A stretch of 64,000 nucleotides of DNA, taken from the NCBI RefSeq assembly GCF_011038885.2, contig NZ_CP064952.1:2108001-2172000 (forward strand). The letters are read 5' to 3'. Source of the stretch: Schaalia sp. ZJ405 (GTDB lineage: Bacteria > Actinomycetota > Actinomycetes > Actinomycetales > Actinomycetaceae). The notes under the pieces are model-generated. The model saw nothing but the letters and a program-made list of their open reading frames with translations, searched no databases and had not been told where the DNA came from. Shown piece after piece: positions 54,825 to 62,370 of this stretch (position 1 is its first letter; each line of letters opens with the position of its first letter). The translations under genes were made by a program, and so were the position numbers.

Positions 54825-56515
54825 GTTCAGCGCGAATACTCAAGTCAACAGGCATACGGTGTGCGTGGGTGATCAGCACCTGCCTCAGCGTATGCCTGTT
54901 GGCTTCGTGTAGTTCACAGATACCGACATCTGCGTCTGCCGGGGAGCGCCCGCTGAAAGTCGTCACGACCACCGGGATACTCGCTGATTTTGCGCGGCAT
55001 GTCGGCGGCGACCATGTGCAGGTCAGCCAGCTTGTTCCCCAGGGCGCTGACCCCCACAGCTGGGAACCTTCACTGCGTGGTATCCGCGATGTTGCCTACG
55101 CTGATATTGCCGTCACGAACTACCTCATGCTGGAGCAACATTCGCTGATTAAAACTTTGGATGCGAATCTGCCTGCTGATGCGCTTTCAGTGTCTTTAGC
55201 TGAGGAAGCTGCGAAGCAAGGGGCAACGATTCTTCCTCTCGTGGAAGACCGCGCACTCGACACTGTGTGGCTCGGGATGAGGGTTGCCGGTCAAGGTCGC
55301 CAGCACGGTGCCACCCGCGCCTCGGAAATCGACCTGACCGTCACATCCGTTGACGGTCCCGGAGATGCTGCCGGCTACCTGACAACAACTTTTGGTGTCC
55401 CTGAAATAGGTTTCGCCTCATCTGACGGATTTGATCAATCAACAGGGTATGCGAAAGACACCACGACGCTCCCGGCAGATGCTCACCAGCATATGAGCTG
55501 GGCTTTTACACAGCCCGGCATCTACACCATTCATGTCACGGCAGCGCTGCGCACGGCGCAGGGACAACCACCTATCCACATCGGCACGGCGAAACTTGTG
55601 TGCGCTGTCGGAGTGGATGCAGCTCAGGTTGCCCGCACAATGGGACGTCAAGTTCTGACATCAGGACACGCTGACCTCACTGTTGACCTTGATGCGCACA
55701 CCGTTGACCTGATGGTTGACCGCACAAAGGATGGGGCAAATCCACTCGATGTTCCCGAGGTTCCTCACGCCTCGAAAGTCACCGGGCTGGCTGCTGTGTC
55801 CTTAGATGACGTGGTCGTTGACATTCCTACGCGTACGCTGACACAGGTTCCCGGACAGAAGGGTTTCCGGTTCTTGGGTTCACCGGGGCAAGATATTTAC
55901 CTCCTGCCGCAGGCCGTCCTCGGCAAGCACGTCCACGGGGAAATTGATCCTCATCTGTGGCATGACGTTCATAATGCAGCTGCCTACGTGCGTGTTTTAC
56001 GTGATCGTTTCATTGAGCGCGATCCTGAACATGCCGATGACTACAGACAGAATGCTGAAGAATACTTGCGTGATCTAGAGGATGTTGACGCATATATGAC
56101 CTCGATGCTGTCATCCATCCCCCAAGAGCGCCGTCACTTAGTGACAACGCATGATGCTTACGGGTATTTGGCAAATGCCTACGGGATGAACGTGGCGGGT
56201 TTCGTTGCGCCCAACCCTGCGGTTGAACCTTCTATTAGTGACCGCAAGAAACTGGTGACCGCAATTAAGAACTTGAAAATTCCGGCAGTTTTCTTGGAAC
56301 CGCAGCTCGCACGTCGTCCGTCGACTTTACAGACAGTCGCCGCTGAAAACGGTATTGATATCTGCCCCCTCTACGGTGACACCCTTGACGCCGAGGCACC
56401 CACATATGTCGACATGATGCGTTTCAATGCTCGCTCACTTGCTCGCTGTTTAGGTGGGCACGAAGCACAGCAGTCAACGCCTCACAGCCCAGAAAAGAGA
56501 GAAAACAACGTATGA
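54821..56515 (+). CDS. Metal-binding ABC lipoprotein with inserted surface domain
   Basis: This is the substrate-binding protein of the anchored-repeat transporter (TIGR03772-like), in the ZnuA/MntC cluster A-I fold. The 564-residue protein has a lipoprotein signal (LASCS, Cys about 30). The first metal-site segment is VPQGADPHSWEPS (His about 82), the second HGEIDPHLWHDV (His about 384), then THDAYGYLANAYG and CPLYGDTLDAEAP near the end. Between them, about residues 140-370, a surface-repeat domain of the choice-of-anchor M type is inserted, with AHQHMSWAFTQPG at about 221. A normal ZnuA has about 300 residues, so the insert nearly doubles it. The gene overlaps its neighbours by 4 bases on each side. 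Confidence 0.88.
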   Translation: MSSARILKSTGIRCAWVISTCLSVCLLASCSSQIPTSASAGERPLKVVTTTGILADFARHVGGDHVQVSQLVPQGADPHSWEPSLRGIRDVAYADIAVTNYLMLEQHSLIKTLDANLPADALSVSLAEEAAKQGATILPLVEDRALDTVWLGMRVAGQGRQHGATRASEIDLTVTSVDGPGDAAGYLTTTFGVPEIGFASSDGFDQSTGYAKDTTTLPADAHQHMSWAFTQPGIYTIHVTAALRTAQGQPPIHIGTAKLVCAVGVDAAQVARTMGRQVLTSGHADLTVDLDAHTVDLMVDRTKDGANPLDVPEVPHASKVTGLAAVSLDDVVVDIPTRTLTQVPGQKGFRFLGSPGQDIYLLPQAVLGKHVHGEIDPHLWHDVHNAAAYVRVLRDRFIERDPEHADDYRQNAEEYLRDLEDVDAYMTSMLSSIPQERRHLVTTHDAYGYLANAYGMNVAGFVAPNPAVEPSISDRKKLVTAIKNLKIPAVFLEPQLARRPSTLQTVAAENGIDICPLYGDTLDAEAPTYVDMMRFNARSLARCLGGHEAQQSTPHSPEKRENNV

Positions 56516-57531
56516 CAATGACACATCCATTCATCCGGCGCATTGCTGTATGCGCGAGCGCATGTGTCCTCGGATGTGCACCGATGCTGGCTGCTCCTGT
56601 CGCGTGGGCCGAGGACGACCTCGCTCAACGTGTTGACTCCGCTGAAAGCGTGTCGAGAGACGATACGGTCGTGGAATCAGGGCACGTTGATATCGGACCA
56701 AAGATCGTTGATGGTCAGTGGAACATTCTTGCACGCGATGATTCCGGTGCAACACCAGTGTGGCGCGACCTCAATCATTTGGTTATGAAAGTCAATGATC
56801 ACGGGCTTCTCGATGCACCTACGCAGACTCCCTATGAATTCCTTGGCGGCAAGGAAGGGGAAAAATGGTGGATCATCCCGCAAACTGAAAACCCAGGTGT
56901 CGTGTGGCTCGGTTGGAATACGCAGGATCCTCAGGCAACTCAACGCATGAGTCGGGGAGCCACGATGAGCATCGGACACATTGACGGGCCAGGAAAAGCG
57001 TGGCTTTTCCTTCAAGATGGAACGTTCGGTGAACCTCGTGTACTGGTTGATGCCACCGTCACTACCCCGCAAGATGTGTGGGTTGACGTGAATACACATG
57101 TCCATGCGAATTGGGTGTTCACTCAACCTGGTGTCTATGTTGCTCCGATACGTATCTGCGCTGATATGCAAGATGGCTCCCGAGCGTGTGCACAGTCAGC
57201 CTTGCGTTTTGCTGTCGGCGACTCAACACATCCCGAAGATGCCCTGAAGGCACCTATTCCCACGGACTTTACGCAAACAGAGGACAGCTCCTCCACTCAA
57301 AGCGGCTCTCCCAGTGCTGACTCACCTGAATCGCCGAGCACAGGAACAGACGCAGACTCCGCTGATTCTCAATCACGCATGTCGACAATCACGTCCGTTG
57401 CGATAGCGGTCGCTGTACTCCTCCTCGTCCTTGTGATCGTTGGAATAGTGCTGCGTTCACGCGCCACACGCCGTGACATCCTGCGCGTACAGGAAGAACG
57501 TCGTTCACACATACACAACCGTGAGGACTAA
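56512..57531 (+). CDS. Membrane-anchored single choice-of-anchor M domain protein
   Basis: This is a smaller surface partner (TIGR03773-type) of the transporter. The 339-residue protein has a signal peptide ending near VAWAE (about 35). One domain (about 60-245) begins ESGHVDIGPKIVDG and holds WWIIPQTENPGVVWLGWNTQ and THVHANWVFTQPG (about 195), then a Ser/Asp/Pro-rich linker. It ends in a membrane helix (about 294-318) with a cytoplasmic Arg-rich tail, but no LAxTG motif. It therefore stays in the membrane, while the 1436-residue protein reaches the wall. The start overlaps the preceding stop (ATGA). It could hand metal from the wall protein to the binding protein; this is inference. Confidence 0.8.
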   Translation: MTMTHPFIRRIAVCASACVLGCAPMLAAPVAWAEDDLAQRVDSAESVSRDDTVVESGHVDIGPKIVDGQWNILARDDSGATPVWRDLNHLVMKVNDHGLLDAPTQTPYEFLGGKEGEKWWIIPQTENPGVVWLGWNTQDPQATQRMSRGATMSIGHIDGPGKAWLFLQDGTFGEPRVLVDATVTTPQDVWVDVNTHVHANWVFTQPGVYVAPIRICADMQDGSRACAQSALRFAVGDSTHPEDALKAPIPTDFTQTEDSSSTQSGSPSADSPESPSTGTDADSADSQSRMSTITSVAIAVAVLLLVLVIVGIVLRSRATRRDILRVQEERRSHIHNRED

Positions 57532-57536
57532 GACAG

Positions 57537-57556
57537 GTGTTTTCGCGAGAAAACAC
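57537..57556 (+). promoter_or_regulatory. Hairpin with GNRA tetraloop at the ATPase start
   Basis: GTGTTTTC-GCGA-GAAAACAC is a perfect 8-bp stem with a GCGA tetraloop, 5 bases after the preceding stop. As RNA it would cover the GTG at 57537. It could be a processing or attenuation point between the surface genes and the transporter genes, or it may mean that translation starts further downstream. Confidence 0.55.
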
Positions 57557-58496
57557 GCATTCTCTTTCCCTGAAAATACACACAGATCAAGGCAAAGGCA
57601 TGAAATTCGGTCAGATCATGACTGGAGGGACATTACGGTCTCGACGCTCTCAGACGGACGCGGCCCACGGCATCAACACCACCGGCGACGCGATGGATCA
57701 GCCGACGTGTCGTGATCCTCAGCCTCGGATCGCTACCCGTCAAGAGGGCGCCAACTGTGTGCCTGTCCTTGATGTTCGCGGTTTGAGTGTGGATTTAGGG
57801 GGCCGTCGGATCCTCACCGACGTTGATATGCACATAAATTTCGGTGAATTTGTCGCGCTGATTGGGCCCAATGGTGCCGGGAAAACAACACTCATTCGTT
57901 CGATTTTGGGCCTGATTCCGACATGTTGTGGTGACATCACCAGCCAGGGAAAGAAATTACACGCTCGGCGCATTGGGTACGTCCCTCAGCGGCATGAATT
58001 TGCGTGGGACTTCCCCTTAACTGTACGCGAGGTCGTTGTCTCAGGTTTAACAGGTGCGTTGGGTTATGGTCGTCGTCCTCGGCGAGAGCACCAATATGCT
58101 GTCGAGGAAGCAATGGAACGGGCTGACATTGCCCATCTGAGCCAACGGGTCGTCGGGGAGCTATCCGGGGGGCAGCGGCAACGTGTTCTCGTGGCCCGCG
58201 CTCTGGCTTTGCAGCCATCGTTGTTACTCCTTGACGAGCCGTTTACAGGTTTAGATATGCCAACTCAAGAACGTTTAACTGATCTCTTCCGCTCACTCGC
58301 ACGCGAGGGACACGGCGTCCTGATGAGTACCCATGATCTTGTCGCAGCTTTGGCTGACTGTGATCGTCTCTACATGGTGAATCGTCGTGTTGTCGCCAGT
58401 GGACAACGGCAAGACTTGATGGATGCGCAGCTGTGGATCGAGACATTCCGTATCCGTGAAAATAATCCGCTGCTCACAGCTCTGGGGATGATCTGA
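57537..58496 (+). CDS. Anchored-repeat metal ABC transporter ATP-binding protein
   Basis: This is the ATPase of the metal importer (TIGR03771-like, ZnuC/MntB class). The core has Walker A GPNGAGKTT (about 109-117), the Q-loop region GYVPQRHEF (about 146-154) and the signature LSGGQRQRVLVARAL (about 205-219). Walker B LLLLDEPFTGLDM (about 224-236) and the switch His in MSTHD (about 263) follow. The start is doubtful. The GTG at 57537 has GAGGA upstream but sits inside a perfect hairpin, and the first ~75 residues are not like the family; an ATG at 57600 and one at 57693 are alternatives. The stop overlaps the permease start (TGATG). Confidence 0.87.
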   Translation: MFSRENTHSLSLKIHTDQGKGMKFGQIMTGGTLRSRRSQTDAAHGINTTGDAMDQPTCRDPQPRIATRQEGANCVPVLDVRGLSVDLGGRRILTDVDMHINFGEFVALIGPNGAGKTTLIRSILGLIPTCCGDITSQGKKLHARRIGYVPQRHEFAWDFPLTVREVVVSGLTGALGYGRRPRREHQYAVEEAMERADIAHLSQRVVGELSGGQRQRVLVARALALQPSLLLLDEPFTGLDMPTQERLTDLFRSLAREGHGVLMSTHDLVAALADCDRLYMVNRRVVASGQRQDLMDAQLWIETFRIRENNPLLTALGMI

Positions 58497-59533
58497 TGCT
58501 TTCTTTTGCAGATTTCCTGATGGACCTCATGAATCCAGCTTTGGCATTCTTACCTCGGGCTCTGCTCGTGGCAACAATGAGTGCCATCGTCTGTGCAGTT
58601 GTCGGGACTTATGTGGTACTCCGCGGGATGGCATTTATCGGCGACGCCGTAGCACACTCCGTTTTCCCAGGTTTAGCTATTGCCTTCGTCATGTCTGGTT
58701 CGCTGGTCTTAGGCGGCTGCATTGCGGGTGTCTGCACAGCGATTCTTGTGGCCCTGCTTTCGCATAATCGACGACTCAAAGAAGACTCGGTGATCGGTGT
58801 GCTCTTCGTGGGCGCTTTCGCACTGGGCGTCGTCATTATTTCGTGGGCGCCGGGCTACGCGGGATCCTTGCAAGATTTTCTTTTTGGTTCAATCACCGGT
58901 GTCCCCGCCGAAGATATTCCCGTAATCGTTGTGGGGTCGGTTCTCGTCCTCGCACTCGTGGCTTTTCTCCACAAGGAATTCGTCGCAGTGTCGCTCGATC
59001 GCGAAACCGCCAGGGCACAGGGTTTACCCGTGCTCTTCCTCGACATTGCTCTGTACATCGCGGTGTCCCTAGCGGTAGTCATGTCGGTTCAGACGATCGG
59101 TAACGTTCTGGTCCTCGCTTTACTGGTGACTCCGGCAGCGGTAGCGCGACTACTGGTTGATCGCTTGATCCACATGATGTGGGTGGCCATCGGTGTTGCG
59201 GTACTGGGAAGTTTTATTGGCATCTACGTGTCGTGGGCAGCAGACCTACCAACAGGCGCCTCAATTGTCTGCGTATTGACTCTTGCTTTCGTCATCGCAT
59301 GGTGTGCGGCACCTCGTCACGGATTCATCGTCCGATATCTCCGAAAGAACTCTCAGAATGTCGAGGATCCTCAAACCGATCGTCCCGTGAGCCCTTCGAT
59401 GGATGAGCGTGCAGAGATCCATAGTGATCGCGATGTTGTGACTGTGGAATCTCATTGGTCACGCATCTCGGCATATACACCTGCTCGAAGCGGGCACATG
59501 TGTTCGCGAGCAGGACAAGACGACCACTGGTGA
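58496..59533 (+). CDS. Anchored-repeat metal ABC transporter permease
   Basis: This is the membrane subunit (TIGR03770-like, ZnuB/MntC class). The 345-residue protein has about eight or nine hydrophobic segments in its first 280 residues. ABC-3 family features are visible: GTYVVLRGMAFIGDAVAHSVFPGLAIAF (about 38-65), GVLFVGAFALGVVIISWAPGYAGSLQDFLFGSITGV (about 101-136) and IGNVLVLALLVTPAAVARLLVDR (about 201-223). The last ~65 residues are hydrophilic and contain SHWSRISAYTPARSGHM. That segment has a near copy in untranslated DNA at 60949-61000, so the tail may come from a repeated DNA element. It is the last gene of the operon; a strong hairpin follows 170 bases on. Confidence 0.88.
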   Translation: MLSFADFLMDLMNPALAFLPRALLVATMSAIVCAVVGTYVVLRGMAFIGDAVAHSVFPGLAIAFVMSGSLVLGGCIAGVCTAILVALLSHNRRLKEDSVIGVLFVGAFALGVVIISWAPGYAGSLQDFLFGSITGVPAEDIPVIVVGSVLVLALVAFLHKEFVAVSLDRETARAQGLPVLFLDIALYIAVSLAVVMSVQTIGNVLVLALLVTPAAVARLLVDRLIHMMWVAIGVAVLGSFIGIYVSWAADLPTGASIVCVLTLAFVIAWCAAPRHGFIVRYLRKNSQNVEDPQTDRPVSPSMDERAEIHSDRDVVTVESHWSRISAYTPARSGHMCSRAGQDDHW

Positions 59534-59703
59534 TATCTCTGATCAGCATGGAACTCCCCCACGTCTTCCTCCTGCATCGACGCACCTACTCTGAATGGGT
59601 GATCTTGTCATGCCTGGAAGAAGGGACCATGCGTGCATTCCAGGCAGCCGCCCCTCGACCCTGTCATTCCGGGCTTATTGGCATCCGCTAGGGGGAGACA
59701 CAG

Positions 59704-59740
59704 GATCAGTCCCCGCCCGGAGCCCGGACGGGGACTGATC
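59704..59740. terminator. Bidirectional hairpin between convergent genes
   Basis: GATCAGTCCCCG (59704-59715) pairs with CGGGGACTGATC (59729-59740), and the inner bases CCCGG/CCGG extend the stem. There is no T-run. It lies between the permease gene and the convergent LAMTG protein gene and may stop transcripts from both sides. Confidence 0.8.
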
Positions 59741-59814
59741 GGTTACGAACGGCGGGGACTAGGCCCCTGCATATTCGCAAAGTGCAGCGCTACATGCGCA
59801 CCGCAAGCGACGTG

Positions 59815-60759
59815 TCAGCCGAGGCGACGACGAAGCACCACGGTGGCGCCACCAGCAGCACCAAGAGCAACGGCACCGGCTGCGATCAACACAGCAGATG
59901 AACCAGTCATCGCAAGACCACCCTGAGCCTTGCCAGCCACCTTGCCTGCCTTGGCAGCAGGCTTCTTCTCAGCGGGCTTCTTCTCAGAAGGCATCGGCTT
60001 GGCTTCTTCAGCCTTGACCTTGGAGCATTCCTCGCCCGGATCCTCACCGTTGATGATCTTGTTCATGCGATCGAGCTTGCAGTTGTCGAGGAGGTCCTTG
60101 TTGATCACCGGATCGTCAGCCTCACCATTAATGATCTTGTTCAAGTGATCAAGCTTGTTCTTGTTGAGCAGGTCCTTGTTGATCACCGGATCGTCAGCCT
60201 CACCATTAATGATCTTGTTCAAGTGATCAAGCTTGTTCTTGTTGAGCAGGTCCTTGTTGATCACCGGATCGTCAGCCTCACCATTAATGATCTTGTTCAA
60301 GTGATCAAGCTTGTTCTTGTTGAGGAGATCTTTATTAATCACCGAACCTTCTCCGTTCACAACCGCGTTCAGGCGATCAAGCTTGTCTTTGTTGAGCAGA
60401 TCCCTATTGATCGCCGGATCAGCCTCAGGCTTACTGTTGATGTCCTCGATGGTCGCGGTGAGACGGCTAAGCCTATCCCTGTCAATGAGTGCTGGCTGAG
60501 TGGTTGCCGCGCCAGGCTGAGTGGTAGCTGTGCCAGGCTGAGTGGTAGCTGTGCCAGGCTGAGTGGTAGCTGTGCCAGGCTGAGTGGTTGCCGCGTCAGG
60601 CTGAGTGGTAGCTGTGCCAGGCTGAGTGGTAGTTGTACCACCCGACGGAATCGTCGGACCCTCTTCAGCAAAGGCAACTGGGACAGCCAGGGCACCTAGA
60701 AACATCACGGCTGCGCCCGCTGATGCAATACGCACACGGGCAGACATTATTGCTCTCAT
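59815..60759 (-). CDS. LAMTG wall-anchored repeat protein
   Basis: This surface protein has two repeat tracts; its family was not recognised. From the ATG at 60759 (GGAGGAC five bases upstream; the frame is open to 60906) it has 314 residues. The signal peptide ends near VAFAEEG (about 31). A seven-residue TTQPGTA-type repeat runs from about 40 to 90. Five 24-26-residue repeats of the type INKDLLNKNKLDHLNKIINGEADDP follow (about 114-240), predicted amphipathic helices with Leu and Ile at regular spacing. An acidic/Lys-rich wall spacer, LAMTG at about 282, a hydrophobic helix and RRRLG end the protein. The lone Cys (DNCKL) in the last repeat is notable. Probably transcribed from the poly-G-spacer promoter upstream. 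Confidence 0.82.
   Translation of the reverse strand: MRAIMSARVRIASAGAAVMFLGALAVPVAFAEEGPTIPSGGTTTTQPGTATTQPDAATTQPGTATTQPGTATTQPGTATTQPGAATTQPALIDRDRLSRLTATIEDINSKPEADPAINRDLLNKDKLDRLNAVVNGEGSVINKDLLNKNKLDHLNKIINGEADDPVINKDLLNKNKLDHLNKIINGEADDPVINKDLLNKNKLDHLNKIINGEADDPVINKDLLDNCKLDRMNKIINGEDPGEECSKVKAEEAKPMPSEKKPAEKKPAAKAGKVAGKAQGGLAMTGSSAVLIAAGAVALGAAGGATVVLRRRLG
60103..60336 (-). repeat. Three near-identical 78-bp tandem repeats
   Basis: Copies begin at 60103, 60181 and 60259, each 78 bases, coding INKDLLNKNKLDHLNKIINGEADDPV in frame. The first two boundaries match essentially exactly. Outer, more diverged copies lie on both sides. DNA identity this high suggests variation by slippage. 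Confidence 0.95.
60490..60650 (-). repeat. Tandem 21-bp repeats coding TTQPGTA
   Basis: About seven units with the core CAGGCTGAGTGGTAGCTGTGC on the plus strand, two with small changes (GTTGCCGCGTC and GTTGCCGCGCC). They code a Thr/Gln/Pro-rich surface linker whose length may vary. Confidence 0.9.
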
Positions 60760-60828
60760 TGTTGTCCTCCTAGCAGAATAGGAATTAGTCCAAGGCGGGA
60801 TACCATGAACTACGCACTGCGTAGCAAA

Positions 60829-60857
60829 AAAATAGACCCACCCCCCCCCCCGCGCAA
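60829..60857 (-). promoter_or_regulatory. Candidate phase-variable promoter with poly-G spacer
   Basis: On the minus strand TTGCGC (complement of 60852-60857) and TATTTT (complement of 60829-60834) are separated by exactly 17 bases, of which 11 are a G run (C run at 60841-60851). This is 70 bases ahead of the LAMTG protein start. Length change of a homopolymer between -35 and -10 is the mechanism of known phase-variable promoters. The boxes are imperfect, so the function is an inference. Confidence 0.6.
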
Positions 60858-60859
60858 CC

Positions 60860-62370
60860 CCTTCATAAATTTCACTCTCAGAAATGCAATCCGCCGACCG
60901 TATCACTCAGCTGTCCATGCCGATAACGCTATGCGTCCGAAATTCCATTGGTCACGCATTACGGCCTATTTTCCGGCCAAATCAAGCACATGCGATCACA
61001 AGCAGAACAAACAAATCACTGACAGTAACTGCTGATCAGCACTAAATTGCCCATGCCAGATTTCCCCAATAGCAACCCGCTATTTCTTGAATCATAAAAT
61101 GTTAATTAATCACAGTGTTACAAGGACTCTGCGATACCTCATAGCAGAATTCACACACCGTTCACCTCGTATCCGGCAGATTCATCAGAACACGACGTTT
61201 CTCACTATGTGGACGGTCCGCCTCGTTCCATAAGCCGCAGCCATGACGGGTCATCAACCGCTCACATGCCATGCACATTTGGAGCGCTGATGGAACTAAC
61301 GAACTGCCGCTAGAGGCCTTCACACACACCTTTATCCCGCTATCCCGCGCAGCTAACCTACGCGCACAAGCGATGTACACACCACAGCGATCGCGGTTGG
61401 CACCGCATGTCAATCCACTGCGCTCACACGAATGCTCAGGCGGGACATCATCCTTGGGTCGGCATCGTTGATGATCCATTGCGACACGACGTTGACTGAA
61501 ACGGTCAAGGGACTCAGCACCACAGAGTTAAATATGGCCTCACCGACCATGAGTATCGGTCGGCGAACGTGAACTCACGACACTGCGACAGGCGCACCGG
61601 TGGGATAACCAGCGTCCTCACAAGCCTCCAGGTCACCTCATGCCACGGGAGAAAAAGGCAGCTCATCACCAACAACCAAGCATTGATTCTGGACGTGAAG
61701 CAAGCAAACAAAACTCAAAACGCTTCAACCTGACATGAGAAACCGTGCCCCTCACCTGTTACCGCCATTTCCTTGTCTGTTGACCTAAGTGGCGAGCCTG
61801 GCGCTCCACCCCATTCCCGAATTACCATTTCCTCGCCTGATTTCCTCAGTGCTCTAGTGGCACGGTCGTACTCGGAGAGCATGGCAATGGGGATGACACC
61901 AGAAATACACTCCACTGTCCAGGCAATTGTGAATCAGCATCAAGGAGCGAGCATGTCATCTCAGCCGGCTGGCCCTCACCTCAACGACCTAGCCAATGCA
62001 GTCGTACGTGGTAACCACCGTAGCGCGGACAACGCAAACGGCACCTGGGCTCCAACAACGCTGCTGTTCAGGCCGTGGTGAATGAACTTCATCCATGTAG
62101 TTTGTACCAAACCGTTGTGCAACAAGCTAACTAGGGGTACCGTGTACATAATAGACAGGATGCAATCGTGTCAAGCAGGAAGCGGGTGACGTACGGTGCT
62201 TGCTGTAGGTTCTGTAGCTTTGCTACTCGTTCCAGGATATTTTGCCCCGACGCACGTAAAAGCGAGGAACGGGGTTGTGCTCAACCTCTGACCTGAGAAG
62301 CTCGCAATGGAAGATATATCGAAAAAGTAAAGGCCTCAAGAAGCACGAATACTAGTCGAGGAAGATTAAG
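60860..62370. other. Long stretch without a recognisable gene
   Basis: About 1.5 kb between the LAMTG gene promoter and the next surface-protein gene. Short frames on both strands (for example 61162-61479 minus and 61773-62081 plus) have no recognised motif, no good ribosome-binding site and Cys/Arg-rich random-like translations. It contains the HWSRITAY-coding repeat (60949-61000) and the leader of the gene starting at 62371. It may be a decayed or recombined segment at the border of a surface-protein island. Confidence 0.5.

Noticed and set aside
60103..60336. Regular 78-bp repeats as a possible CRISPR array
   Set aside because: The repeats are contiguous, in frame and code protein; there are no unique spacers.
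61162..61479. 105-codon Cys/Arg-rich minus-strand frame as a possible transposase remnant
   Set aside because: No transposase motif, no terminal inverted repeats and no target duplication could be seen.
62180..62310. Short frames upstream of the SpaA-type gene: a 43-codon Cys-rich frame at about 62169 and a 31-codon frame with a signal-peptide-like stretch at about 62197
   Set aside because: They overlap each other in different frames, lack ribosome-binding sites and are too short to judge; they may be remnants of an older surface gene.
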